A stretch of 64,000 nucleotides of DNA from Lingula anatina (lineage: Eukaryota > Brachiopoda > Lingulata > Lingulida > Lingulidae), in contig NW_019775912.1 in assembly GCF_001039355.2 (NCBI RefSeq), positions 106,738 through 170,737 of the forward strand, given 5' to 3'. The notes beneath the pieces were generated by a model, which did not search any database, had not been told where the DNA came from, and saw only the letters and a program-made list of their open reading frames with translations. Positions within the stretch are counted from its first letter, which is position 1; every line of letters starts with the position of its first letter. Both the position numbers and the translations under genes were made by a program. Below, in pieces: positions 1 to 11,125 of the stretch.

Positions 1-1
1 T

Positions 2-560
2 GCCCTTCAAGAAATCGACGGAAAACGGCTCTTTTTCAAATATGAATGGGCACTGTAGAAAACTCTCTCAAATTATGCACATAGGTGCGATATCATGTGA
101 AGAGTAATTGTTGTAAATTTCAATCCAAGCGGTTGTGTATATTTTGAGATAGAACGTTTTAAATGTGCAGCAAACTGTAACGCTAATCCCTTCAAGATCT
201 CGACGAAGTGCATAGTGACGTCATCACTTGTACTTTGAAAGCTACTAGGTGATTTTCCAAAGAGAATTATTTCGTATCTTATACAAATGTTCAGAAAATG
301 ACCATGAAGATAAAAGAAAGTTCACTAATCAAAATTGAAACTGCATTATTAGACAGAAAAACATTGTGCATTTCTGACCTAGACTTGTCAGTGTAAACAA
401 AGTGTACTAAATGCATCACAAGCAAGCACGTGGATGCCACGTTTGATACTTTGTATCAGACTCTTCATTTTACTTGACAATACTGTGTTTACTATGGGCA
501 TGACAGGAAAAACTGTGCAAAAAACGGGTACTTCTGGTTTGCGTCAATTTCTTGAAGGGC
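2..560. mobile_element. Non-autonomous DNA element with terminal inverted repeats
   Basis: The window opens with GCCCTTCAAGAAATCGACG, and the inverse complement of nearly the same sequence closes the element at 541-560 (GCGTCAATTTCTTGAAGGGC). A third, weaker copy of the terminal motif (CCCTTCAAGATCTCGACG) lies at about 187-204. No open reading frame of note lies between. The left flank is outside the window, so the target-site duplication cannot be read. Best explained as a MITE or a deleted DNA transposon; the superfamily is unknown. Confidence 0.6.
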
Positions 561-1965
561 GAGTCAATGAATCTACCAACCTTGTCCAGTGCAGGGTTTC
601 CATTTAGACAATTCTTTTACATAATAGCCAGTCTATTTTAAGATGTCAATCTCTGAAAACATCCCAGTATGGAATGATAGGATATACTGTTAGAAAAGAA
701 CGGGCCTATAGTGACTTGATGCAATGTTGAGTAGCATTTGTTCTACCATTTCATAATTGTTTTGTCTCTGAGTAAAGCTGTGCTTTACCTCATACACACA
801 GAGATTGGTGCTTCTCATGTAATATTCAGTGTTTGCATTTATTTTGTATTGTATTTAATGCAAATTTCATCACAATTTCAATTTTTGAACCTGCCAGAGC
901 AGTTTTTACAAGATCTTTTTAAAGGTTCATAATTCTACTGAAGATATCTCTTTGAATATCAAGTGTGCAACAGGTCTTAGCATAGGGTAGCAAAATGGGG
1001 GTTGTGAGTATAGAAAAAAAATTTTTATGACAATTGATTATGAATTTTATCCCCATATAAGTACTATGCTATGACCTGTTGCCACCAATGTGGTGCTATC
1101 GAGTGCAGAATGTGTCCCTGGAGGTTGACTGTTGGGGGAGGGAAGGGTTGACAACAACAGCTAGGGTTTAATGCATAAGACAGTTTCAATTGCTTAAATG
1201 GCGCACTTGCTCCAGTTGTGTCCCATGTAAATGATCTGGCAGCATGCGTCCAGCTAACTGGGTTGTATATGAAAGCTAAAGATGGCAACACCTGACAGTG
1301 TACAAGGTCACTAAGAGAAGTGAACCACCTGCCTCTACTGCTGCAGATGAGAACAGACCAGCAGCCGCCTTCTACCAGGTAGCATTTTGCACTCTGTGGC
1401 TTCCTCACTCTGTATGGCTTCATTTGCATACGTTAGAGAGGCTCTGTTCACCTCAGTAGGATTCATTTTTAATGTCTTTTTTATATAACAAAATTGAGAT
1501 TGCAAGGAAGATCTTGATTAAAATTGGTGTAATTTGTTTTTCATTAGTACTGTTCAGATCCAGAGTGAAGGACATTTAACAGATGTAGGAAATGAACAAT
1601 GGTTGTAGATAATTATTTTTTATTTCTGTTTTATGAATTGTAACTTTAATTCCACATTGTCATCATTCTGGCAGCTGTCCAGAACATTGTAATGAGGGGT
1701 TTATCTAGTATATGCTGCCTCAGCTTTATCCCCATCAATTTTTCACCTTTGTACATAATACTTATGTACTTATCACAATTTAAATGTACGCAAGTTTTTT
1801 TTTTTTTTTTTTTTCTACAAAACTTTTTTATTTTACATATTTGTTGTAGGAGACTAATGTGTGTAGGTTTAAAAAGTAACTGATGTACTGTGAATTGAAT
1901 GGAGTACATTTTGTATGTCATGAAAATTAAGTGTAACAATAAAAGAATAAAACAAAACTTGTTGT
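561..1965 (+). other. Possible alternative 3'UTR of a short BRD4-type isoform (or intron)
   Basis: No convincing coding exon is seen in this AT-rich stretch. It ends with two close poly(A) signals (AATAAA at 1938-1943 and 1946-1951) followed by a GT-rich downstream tract (TTGTTGTTGTTG), the arrangement of a real cleavage site. It lies upstream of the exons that encode the long-isoform tail of the BET gene. BET genes in vertebrates and flies make a short isoform by polyadenylating before those exons, so that is the suggested meaning. Equally it may be intron sequence with a chance signal. Confidence 0.3.
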
Positions 1966-2573
1966 TGTTGCCCCCTTACAACGCTGCCCCTGGGAGACAC
2001 ATTCTGCACTCGGTTATGTCAGATACACAACAGGCAAAAGGTAGCACACGATAAACAATCATTTTTTTTTTTTCAATGGAACTTCCAAATATTAGTGTGA
2101 CCATTGTAGCTGGGGATGTCAATCTCCTGACAGATTTGATGTGTGTATGTCAAGTGATTGTGTACGTTTGCTTCTGAGCCTGCATTATATAGGGGTTGGA
2201 CTCCCAACACAAAAGCATGTTGAGTATTGATAATCCTGGTATTTTTACTCTCTAACACATGATACACTAAAATAATGTTATTTTCAGACTTGAGTGTGCA
2301 TCATAAGGCTCACCAAATCAGAGCATAAACTCGGCTCCTATGTTTTATTTCACAGGCACATTTGGGATAAAGAAAGCCAAAATGTGTAATTACTTGGTGC
2401 TGATATTTCATGTGAACATTCTAAAAGAGAAAATACCAGAATTGCCAAAATACTCATGGTGCCACTGTCTTGGCAGTTCAATGTAATCCCTTGTAATCTA
2501 ACCCTTCTTGTACCATGATTAATATTTAAAGATGTTAAATGTAATACTGCATGGTTCACATTTTCTTCCACAG

Positions 2574-3245
2574 AAACTCCGACCAAGAAAAATAAATTGA
2601 ATATAAAACAGGTCAGTACTAATCATAACCATATGAAAATGGTGACTAAATTTTGATGACATGACTTTGAATTTTCATGGACTTGCAGACTATTACTTGG
2701 ATTATCTTTCTGAATGTCCATGATACTTGTATTTTAGTTAAAATTGATGGTCATTATGCTGTTAAGCATTATGTAATATTGCATTTAAGTTGAAGAAAAC
2801 CCTATTTTGGGCACCGCTGCCATTATAACCCTTAAAGGAAAAAATGTTACTGATGATTCTCAATGTTACTGAAAATATTCACTGGAATGAAATGCAGTTG
2901 AGTTGAAAAACCAGTCTGATTGCATTCTCTCCTGCAAGCACTGTAGTTGTATATGAAATTTTCATTTTGCACACATGGGACTTAGAACTCCCATGAAGCT
3001 GAATGGAAATAAAATTTTCTAAATGTCCATATTATGAATAGTAGGTAATTAAATATTGGTGGTGATAATGCTGTTTATCATTAGAGATATTGCATCAAAA
3101 TTTAAAAAATACTTTGAGTATTGACAACACAAATGATGAAAACTGTGTAACTTATTTTTTTTTAACTTAAAATTATAATTTATAGATTGACATTCAGCTC
3201 AAATTGGAAAACCAGCTTGATTGGATTATCATTTTTCTTGAATTT

Positions 3246-3281
<36 letters not shown>

Positions 3282-6200
3282 AAATGTTCACTTTTCTCAT
3301 TCTGGCATCAAGTATGAACTTGAACTTTCATGAGCGCGAAGCCTTATGCTAGTACCACATTTTACTTATGTTCATATTACCTGTTGTGTTTAACTAAAAT
3401 TTGCTATTGACTGAGCTGAAAAGCATAATGTGCTATTGTATCAGAATTGACAGTAGCCTATTTTGGACATTATTTTCTGCTTTTTTTCTGTACATTTGAC
3501 AGCTCTTCTACCTGGCTGTCTTTACTTAACAAAGGCACTTGAAATTCTTCAGGGTTTGGAATTTATCTCTCTTAACTCTGAGTTATGCATTTATATTAAT
3601 TACATGGCTTACAGTTTCATGAGTTTTGAGACAATTGGTGCATTATCTTTTTACTACATACACATCGTTATTTGCGATTGGTAAACCATTAAGGACCTGT
3701 TTGTGTCTTTTTCTCAGTTTTTAGTTTCTGTCACTGAATATGAGTATATTTTGATCAGATTTTTAGAAAAAATAAACGTCTATTTCCAGCTTTCAGCTGT
3801 TGATTAATGTTTTGTATTATAGAGTAGTCAACATTCCAGCGAAATGTTGGGTTTACATAAGTTCCAATGATGACAGATAACAAAGGTCTGATCAAGAAGT
3901 TCTCTTAAATAGTATATGAGTAAAAATGATATTATTATTTTGCATATAAAAAGTAAAGGCCGTCTAATAATAATATATTTTTGATCAGGGCAAGAGTCCA
4001 AGTCACACTTCTCCTCGCAGACAATCTACACAGAGTGTTAATGGGACAGTCAAGCCTACACAACAGCTGTTACAGAAACAAAAGATCCCACCAGTGTCTG
4101 CAGCAGGAGCATTTTTTCCTGCTGTGACCCAGAAAGCCCCTGTACCTCCACCGCCAGCACTACCCACACGAGCCCCTATCAGTCATTCCATGCCTCAGCA
4201 GCCAAGCAGACCTGTAGCAGTGGCCACACCGAAACCACAGCCAAAACCAACAGGTAACAAAAGACTAATATTTCACTGCACTGTTGACTATTAATTTTGA
4301 CTGAATAGTTATTTTTATGCACAGACAGTTTATATTTTATATTTTTGTATAGTTTTCTTGTTTCACTTTTTCTTTCAATAATTGGCCCTGCTTTTACAGT
4401 AGTAGACTGTCAATTATATTGTCTCTCTTGTATGTTAGCACTGTTTAAGTTGGTCAGTACATGTCATTTGTGAAAAAGAAGTGAAGTGTGTTTATGTATG
4501 TATATATTCTTGTGCTTTATCCACACATTTCAATTTAAAGTGTAGGGTGGGGTACAGTAAGATGGACAAAAGTAAAGGCTTGTATTTTCTAGAAAAATAA
4601 TTGTTTTTTTTTTTTCAGAAGGGTAACATTGCAAACCTGTAAGTTTTATCTGATATCAGGGTGGACCACTATGAGTGTTGTATTTTGCAACAAAGTCGCC
4701 TACCCTCTTTCAGGGGCAATGTTGATGAGAATATTCTAGGAAGTAAAATTTCACATCACCATTAGAGCTTACATATGGTAGAAAAGTTTAGAAACACTGG
4801 AAATCTGGTTTATAATAACAATGGCCATTGTGGCCCAAAGTTCACAGCGAGGACATCGGCTTATGTCAAGATGTCAGGTACCAGTCTGTCATGGCAAGTG
4901 GATGTTTCTTGCTGGTTTGAGTTTGTGCATGACGCATCTGCATTTTGTAGAGAAATAGTTTCAAAAACACTGGATAATTCTGTACACTTGTCCACCAGAT
5001 GTCTGCCACAGCAAGTGGGCATTTCTAGGGGATTAGGGGGATTGTGGGGCAATTGTTCCAACTAGTACCTGACATTTCGAACATGAGCCGACGTCATCAC
5101 AATGGCCTTTGCTATTGTTTACAACACTTCCAGTGTTTCTGAACTTTTCTACCAAATGTGTGACCGGCACTTTCCTCCCAGGATATTCATGTAGAAATTG
5201 CCTCTGAACAGGAGTAGGTGACTTTGTAGCAAAATAAAGTTGTTTCTCATTTCTTCCCCCCATCTTGATATCTGATAAAACTTACCGGGTCTGCTCAGTA
5301 ACTCGCCTAAAAAAAGGGAAAGAAACAATTATTTTTCTAGAAATTATCAATCTTCACTTTTGTCCCTCTTATTGTGCCCCACCCTGTATCAAAATATTTA
5401 TAACTGTTGTCTGACTCAGACCAGTTGGCCTGCATTAATTGCAAATACAAGAGAAAATGTGTGTGAAATGACCAAATTAAATTATCCATGTCCATATTTC
5501 AGTTACACCTCAAAGCCCAGGTAACACAAGTACTCTTTCCAATCTTCTGACGGGAAATGTGCCAGGGTCACCTCCTGTCAGTAAACAGGCATTACCTCCA
5601 ACACCATCTATCATTCATCAGGCCCCATCCACTGCACCACCATATAAACCAACACCGCCTCCTGTAGTCAAGGCACCATCTCCCTCAAAGGAGCCAGTCA
5701 AGTTTACCATGGGAGGAGATGATGAAAGTCCCAAGTCTAGCCCCAAACCTGCACCACCTGGAGCTACTGTATGTAAGTGCTACTTAAAGGGTTTGCTTCA
5801 TGCCGTCAGAATGGCCTGAACGGAACATATTCTTCAGAAAACATGCCCAACTAACGATATCTTTATCCAAATACACAAATTAAAAGCTCATTTGGTAAAT
5901 TTTTGGCTTTAAAAAACGTCCTATTTGCTCGGCCTGGGAGTTAATGAGCTACGTGGTCACGTGGTCCAATGACGACAATCGAGCCACTGGAGAACAGAGC
6001 GTGCTTAGCTGTCAAACTGAGCTGCATNAAAACGCTTTTTTTCTACTAATAGATTGTTTTTATAATTTTTAAATGGCGGGGATCGATTAAAACATACCTC
6101 TAGTGTATAGATTGAGTGCTGTATCTTCAAAATTCGAGAAATGGATTTTTACATGAACATTGTCCTTTAATTTTGCTACTTTCTAATCTTAATATGATAT

Positions 6201-9200
6201 ATAAGAAAAATATGATGCAGTCAAATTGATGTCCTGATTTGACCCTTTCTCTGATCTGTTAACGAGTAAGTTTGGTCAAAGTCTTGTGCCCATATGATAG
6301 CTTACACTTTATTTAGCCAATATTTTCTTATAAAAATGCATGATAATGTTGGAACAACAAGATAAATGCACTTTAACAAGGGTCAAGAGCAACCCAAGGA
6401 GCTCGTCCCTTAGATGATTGAAATATCCCACAATGCAATCACTTTGATAAAATATTGTGGCAAGCCAGACTCTGCTCTGCTCTGAAGTTTCTTGTACTGG
6501 AGGTCGGGAAATAAAACAATTCCCCAACCTCTCTCAAACTGGAAGTCCGGCAAGCTATAGTCAGATGTTTCTTAACATGCAGAATCGTCAATAATACTTC
6601 ATGATGGAAACCTATAGCAAGATGTGATTGTTTAAAATCATGTCTATCACAAATTTGAGTTGTCACTGGTATTCTACATGGAAAAGGGTAAGATCAGGCA
6701 AGAAAGGGGCCTCTGGATACAGGTTATGCTGTAGTTATAGACTCACTGGCACTAACAAAGAGCGGTAACTAGTGAGAGACACCAGAAGATAATTGGACAT
6801 TAAAAAAAATTTTTTTCAACATTTTCCCCATCTTAACCATTCTTTTAGTTGATCATTTAAAAATGAAACTAAGTTATTGTGCAGGGCTAGACATAATTTA
6901 GTCCTTTGGACAGGTGGGACTTGAGGTCTAAACAAAAAAAATGACCTGTTCAAAGTTATGTTAAATTTATATGCTATATATTGTGATAAAATTATCTAAT
7001 CCTAGCACATCAAGGAGGTGATGGAATCCTCACAAAGCATAATGTAACAATATTATTGTTTTGGCGCGCTTTATACACAGCAGTAGTAAGCACTGGTTTT
7101 CAATGCTTCAGTCAGATGCCGCTTTATTTTAACACTAATAATCACATGGGTGCTGTTTGATTGTCAATGGGGACGATTATATAAAACTTCTTGTTTTGTT
7201 CTCATTTAATCCTAAATTGTCATCTCAACCGTCGGACAGTACCCCTCAACATCACCTGTCTGACATGGGCTTTCACCTGCCCTGGACAGTCTGTAGTGTC
7301 GAGCCCTGTTGTGTATTATGTAATAAGTACTAAAAACGAAAGTAGCACAATTCAGTATTTGTGTACATAATGGCATTTTCAAGGTGTGACTTTGAATTTC
7401 CTTGGGACTGAAGACCTTTGCTTGTCACATTTTCTAGATATGTGTTATCAGCTTGATTGGATTCTTTTTCTTTCTTGTTGTCTGTACATTTGACAGCTTT
7501 GCTGCCTTGTTTGTAAAATTCTCCTTTTTGTCTGTCTAGCGTTATCAAAGTATGAACTTTAACTCTCATGGGCCTGGGGCCCATTTCACAAAGCAGTAGT
7601 TAAGTTAGCGATCGGTAGTTAGCCTCTCGCTAGTTATGAGTGCTGTTTCACAAAGCAGTCCCTAGTTCTGTAGCTCGTTATTGTGTCGTTATTATCTTGG
7701 ATATTTAACGACTGGTCAGACCAGTGGCTAACTCTAGAGTTTCACCGTACACATGTACGAATGAAATAAAAAGGTTGCATAGTTCCCATTGTCTGTCGTA
7801 TCCAATATGGTGGCTACTGTACTTGCTAACTGTACCGCCAGTAGTGTTCTTACTAACGACTGCTTCATGAAATGGGCCCCTGAAGCCTTACGCTAGTTAC
7901 ATATTCCTAACATCCATATTACCTTTGATGCATAATCAGTACCACCAGCATGTACCCATCTCGTATAGCTCCGCTGGCTCCATTGGCTGCCTGAAACAAG
8001 TCACTGTTACCGCTTCTTCTCCTAGACTGCATGGACCTATGTTCCTATCTCTTGGATTTAGGTCACTTTTTTTTTTAATCTCAGTCAGTTCTTTCATCTG
8101 GGCGTGACGCTCAAAATTTTTGAAAATACAATACTAAATATCTCCCAAACCAAAGAAATAATGGGGAAAATTACTACAGAAGTCTGACCAAAAGTCATAT
8201 GTGAAAATACCAATTATGCCCTTGGATTTGACCTTTGACCTTTATTTCAAGGTCAAACAGGCCAAAAATTTTTTAAAGATAGGAATTTTTTGCCAAAAAA
8301 ATATTTGTTTTTGCCACTTTTACAGAAACTGCACAACCATAAGCTCTCATAACCCATGAAGGGCTACAATTAGGGACTCCTTTCACCTTCGTGAGTTTGG
8401 GGTCAATCAGTGCATTTTCATGATGTCGAAGCTGAAAAGTCGCTGTAATTATGGAACCATAAATGCTAGAGACTTCTAGTTTGTTGCCTTTTGTCGAGCA
8501 TGTCAAGCGCAACAGGGAAAGTGATATCCTTTTTTTTTTTGTTTTTCTTATGGTTTACAAGTTGCACTATATCAAAAAGTACAACATCACAACATAACAG
8601 TGATAAAAATAAAATGTGAAATCCGTACTCCAATGTTAGCAGGGTTATGCCCATAGTTACTATTGAACTTGAATAAAAAGTTATATACTGGCAATCTTAT
8701 TGTGACCTTGAAATTGACCTTTGACTTACTTTTCACCATGGACTGAACTTTGTAAAATTTCCATCCTTTATATCTCCAAAACTGGCAAAGATAAGCCCAT
8801 AGTTACCTTTGAACTTGATTAAGAAGTCATATACTGGTAATCTTATTGTAACCTTGAAATTGGCCTTTGACCTACTATTTCTGATGAACTAAACTTTGCA
8901 AATTTTTCGTCCTTTATATCGCCAAAACTGGCAGAGATATACCCTTAGTTACTATTGAACTTGACCAGGAGGTCATATACTGGCACTTTTCCTGTGACCT
9001 AGAAAATTGATCTTTGACCTACGTTTCACCATGAAACTCAACTGGCAAATTTCTGGGCTCTTATATTTACTACTGAACTTGGATGGGAAGTCCTTTATTC
9101 CCATTCGCACTGCAACCTTGGATTTGACCTTTTACTTTTCCTCACAATTTTGTTGCAAATTGTAATTTTCTACATAAGAAAAATTGAGAGTTCTTGTTTA

Positions 9201-11125
9201 TTGTATTTTAATGTAGGTGCTGTCCCATATGAATGCACTGACTTCAGTTGGTGTTACAATATCCGGAGGCGATATCGCCTCTCTGATCCTCTAGTTAAAA
9301 TTTGTTGTTGCCTTTGTTGTTATTATTATATTATTGCAATATGATTGCATCAGAATTAACAGTTACTGATTTTGTACATCATTTTTCTGCCTTGTGTGTG
9401 TACATTTGACAGCTTTGGTGCCTTGTTTAGCAATTCACAACAGTAGGAAATGCTTTTGTGTGTGTAACAAACTCATAAAAGCTTGACCAAACTTACTCAA
9501 AATATGTATTTGCATTACATGCTTCCTCCCATCAGTTATATGCGTTTCTCTAAAGTAAGTCTTAATTATCCAGTGAAAATGTGTTGCAAGGAGATCTTTG
9601 TTTTATTAAAATTCTGCATTATGAATAATCCCATTATTTAATTTGTTATTATTATTATTAATTTATTTTGTATTAGCTTCAAGTGGAGTTAGTGGCTCAT
9701 TTGGTGTCCCCTCTCTCAGTTCTTCTGGGAGCAGTGAAAATCTAAAAAAACTGGCAGACAAAGGACAGAAAAAGGTATAAATTACAGTTGAGAGATATGA
9801 CATATTTCTGAATGAAAAAAATCTGACATTTTACTATTATGAATGTAAAGAAATAATATCTGTACTTATTAACATACAGTTTACATACTTTTCCTTTATA
9901 ATATTACGATTTTGTTGTTAAAGTAGCATTATAGAAACATTTTTTAAAAAAGTAAATTAATATGAAAGGTCTTTAATTGTAGGATGTAAAGATCAAGAAC
10001 ATAGGCTCATGGTCCAGTTTAGCAAATTTGTCTAGCAGCCAGTCCGGTGGTTCTGGAGTCAAGAAGACGAGTGCTGCACACAGTTTTGAACTGTTCAAGA
10101 AGCAGGCTAAAGAGAAAGAGGAGAGAGAAAGGCTGCTCAAGATGCAAGAGGAACAGAGGAAACGGGACAAAGAACAAGCTGAGAAGGAGAGACACAAAGC
10201 AGAGCAGGAAAGGCAAAGGTTAGAGGCAATAATTTGAAGAAAGAATGTTTTTAGTAACTGATAATCTTATGTTCTTGACAAGTAAACACTTATGCAATAG
10301 TCATGAATTACTTGTTAGACAGTTTTCCTATGTCTGTCATTGTCTGTCATTGTCTTCCATATCTGCCTGATGACTTAAGATGAAAAACCTCCTGCACAAA
10401 AAGATATTAACATTTCAACTGGTGTGATATAGAAAACTATACCACTCAATATATTAAGGGCCTTACACATTCGATTCCTTGTGAAACACTTAGTAAGCTG
10501 AATCTGTATGGCATGTTCTTCATCTGTGCTGTCATTTATTTTAGACAGGTGAATTTTGTTTATTAAAAGGGGATTTAGTGCAGTTTTAGATTAGATGGAT
10601 TTCAAAGGAATCTTACTGAGTACTATATAGGACATGCCTGTTGTATTCTGCAGGGAGCGCGAGGAAGAGGAAGCTTTGGAAAAAGCTAGACAGTCACAAC
10701 TTCAACAACAGAGACAACAAGAGCAGGAAGAACAAGAAAAACGCAATGCAGAGAGGGAGAGAGAAAGGATGAGGGAGACTGAGAGGAGAAGAAGAGCAGC
10801 TGTAAGCAGATAAACTTACAAATATCAATATTATATATAAAAGGGAGAGAGGGTTAGGGTTTGTGGCAGATCATCAATATGCTTGTAATTCACTATAGAA
10901 CTATTATGGATGATAAAACTTAGCAAAAGTTTTCGAGTCAAAATATTTAAGCCATGTAGTGCAGGGTACAAATCTGATTGGAAAAAAACTTTTATCTCTG
11001 ATTGTCCTTGATGTTACTAGATTGAAATGGAAATGTTTTCAATACCTTTTTTTTTCCAGCTTGCCAATCAAATTGACATGAATGCCCAGAGTGAATTAAT
11101 GGCTTCCTTTGAAGAGATGCTGTAA
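2574..11125 (+). CDS. BRD4: BRD4/fs(1)h-type BET protein, C-terminal exons (partial gene)
   Basis: BET proteins bind acetylated histones and recruit P-TEFb to release paused RNA polymerase II. Only the C-terminal part is in the window; the bromodomains and ET domain must lie to the left. Exons read from splice sites and continuous phase: 2574-2611 (small, less certain), 3989-4253, 5503-5772, 9677-9774, 9983-10218, 10654-10801, 11060-11125, giving about 372 aa. The first exons encode a Pro/Ser-rich linker. Exon 9983 begins DVKIKNIGSWSSL, matching the conserved KIKNMGSWASL segment of BRD4-long, then Glu/Arg-rich coiled coil (FELFKKQAKEKEERERLL). The last exon reads IDMNAQSELMASFEEML then stop, corresponding to BRD4's P-TEFb-interacting C-terminal motif. 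Vertebrate BRD2/BRD3 lack this motif, so the gene is of BRD4/fs(1)h-long type. Introns hold several repeats. It converges with SURF2. Confidence 0.85.
2640..3465 (+). repeat. Interspersed repeat family A, copies in BRD4 intron
   Basis: Recurrent blocks include a 'GAACTTTCATGAGCGCGAAG' type segment, 'AACCAGCTTGATTGGATT' and 'TGTACATTTGACAGCTCTTC' (the last just downstream at about 3490). The same blocks recur at 7330-7560, 9350-9445 and, inverted, at 19390-19500 and 19975-20790. Two or more units of roughly 400 bp appear to be arranged here. No protein coding is apparent. Family unknown; the copies are diverged. A poly-T run sits at about 3248-3280. Confidence 0.5.
3470..3988 (+). other. BRD4 intron, no feature recognised
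   Basis: AT-rich intron sequence up to the acceptor TTGATCAG before exon 3989. The start carries the end of the family A repeat (TGTACATTTGACAGCTC); nothing else is recognised. Confidence 0.5.
4545..5384. mobile_element. Foldback DNA element carrying two inverted helix-turn-helix fragments
   Basis: An 840-bp element begins GGGTGGGGTACAGTAAGA and ends with the inverse complement, ..TTATTGTGCCCCACCC. It is flanked by TGTA on both sides (4541-4544 and 5385-5388), a probable target-site duplication. The inverted similarity runs far inward (about 330 bp per arm). Both arms contain the same coding-like segment in opposite orientations: minus strand about 5033-5263 with HEYPGRKVPVTHLVEKFRNT, and plus strand from 4775 with VEKFRNTGNLVYNN. 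This pattern (R-x-(V/I)P..T..LV.KFR.TGSV) resembles the paired-type helix-turn-helix found at the start of many Tc1/mariner-like transposases. No catalytic domain is present. It lies in a BRD4 intron. Confidence 0.7.
5785..6178. mobile_element. Possible small MITE in BRD4 intron
   Basis: Short imperfect terminal inverted repeats: TTAAAGG followed by TTCATG on the left (about 5785-5803) and the inverse complement CATGAACATTGTCCTTTAA on the right (about 6153-6172). No target duplication is clear. The interior has a GC-richer patch (5930-6000) unlike the surrounding intron. One ambiguous base sits at 6028. Confidence 0.3.
6180..7329 (+). other. BRD4 intron, no feature recognised
   Basis: About 1.1 kb without a credible exon or a repeat boundary that I can define. 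Short open frames on the minus strand show no domain and no splice context. Confidence 0.4.
7330..7930 (+). repeat. Family A repeat copy split by a MITE
   Basis: Left part 7330-7573 carries the family A blocks (TGTACATTTGACAGCTTTGC, CAGCTTGATTGGATTC, and ACTCTCATGGGCCTG at the break). The right part resumes at 7880 with CTGAAGCCTTACGCTAG, matching the uninterrupted copy at about 3325-3360 (GAAGCCTTATGCTAG). The interruption is the 7577-7879 element. Confidence 0.6.
7577..7879. mobile_element. MITE with GGGCCCATTTCA inverted termini, TSD CTG
   Basis: The left end is GGGCCCATTTCACAAAGCAG and the right end is the inverse complement CTGCTTCATGAAATGGGCCC. CTG flanks both sides (7574-7576 and 7880-7882), giving a 3-bp target duplication. 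A second internal TTTCACAAAGCAGT occurs at about 7648-7661. It is non-coding and 303 bp long. A 3-bp duplication fits PIF/Harbinger-like elements in length but not in the usual TWA sequence, so the superfamily is left open. Confidence 0.7.
8105..9140 (+). repeat. Tandem repeat block (about 146-bp units) with flanking conserved segments
   Basis: Units are recognised by TTGAACTTG..AAGTCATATACTGG..TTTGACCT..TATATC.CCAAAACTGGCA. GAACTT recurs at 8665, 8811, 8957 and 9075, that is, spacings of 146, 146 and 118 bp. A block to the left (8410-8490) matches, inverted, 18180-18260. A related array lies on the opposite strand at 15800-16740. Most units carry a TGACCTTTGACCT-like motif. Conserved ends around a tandem core resemble bivalve 'pearl'/Helitron-like elements, which is inference. 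Confidence 0.6.
9350..9445 (+). repeat. Family A repeat fragment
   Basis: Contains GCATCAGAATTAACAGTTAC and TGTACATTTGACAGCTTTGG followed by TGCCTTGTTTAG, the same core as at 7490 and 3490. Confidence 0.5.
11060..11125 (+). CDS. BRD4: Terminal BRD4 exon encoding the P-TEFb-interacting motif
   Basis: The exon follows a strong acceptor (T-tract, CCAG at 11056-11059) and encodes 21 residues ending ASFEEML then TAA at 11123-11125. The IDMNxQSxLxxxFEExL pattern is the conserved C-terminal motif that contacts cyclin T/CDK9 in BRD4-long. Its acidic and hydrophobic positions are intact, so recruitment of P-TEFb is probably conserved. Confidence 0.85.
   Translation, partial: LANQIDMNAQSELMASFEEML

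Noticed and set aside
1100-2011. Inverted pair GAGTGCAGAATGTGTCCCTGG / CCTGGGAGACACATTCTGCA about 900 bp apart
   Set aside because: Only about 16 consecutive bases match and no further arm similarity or target duplication extends it; too weak to call an element.
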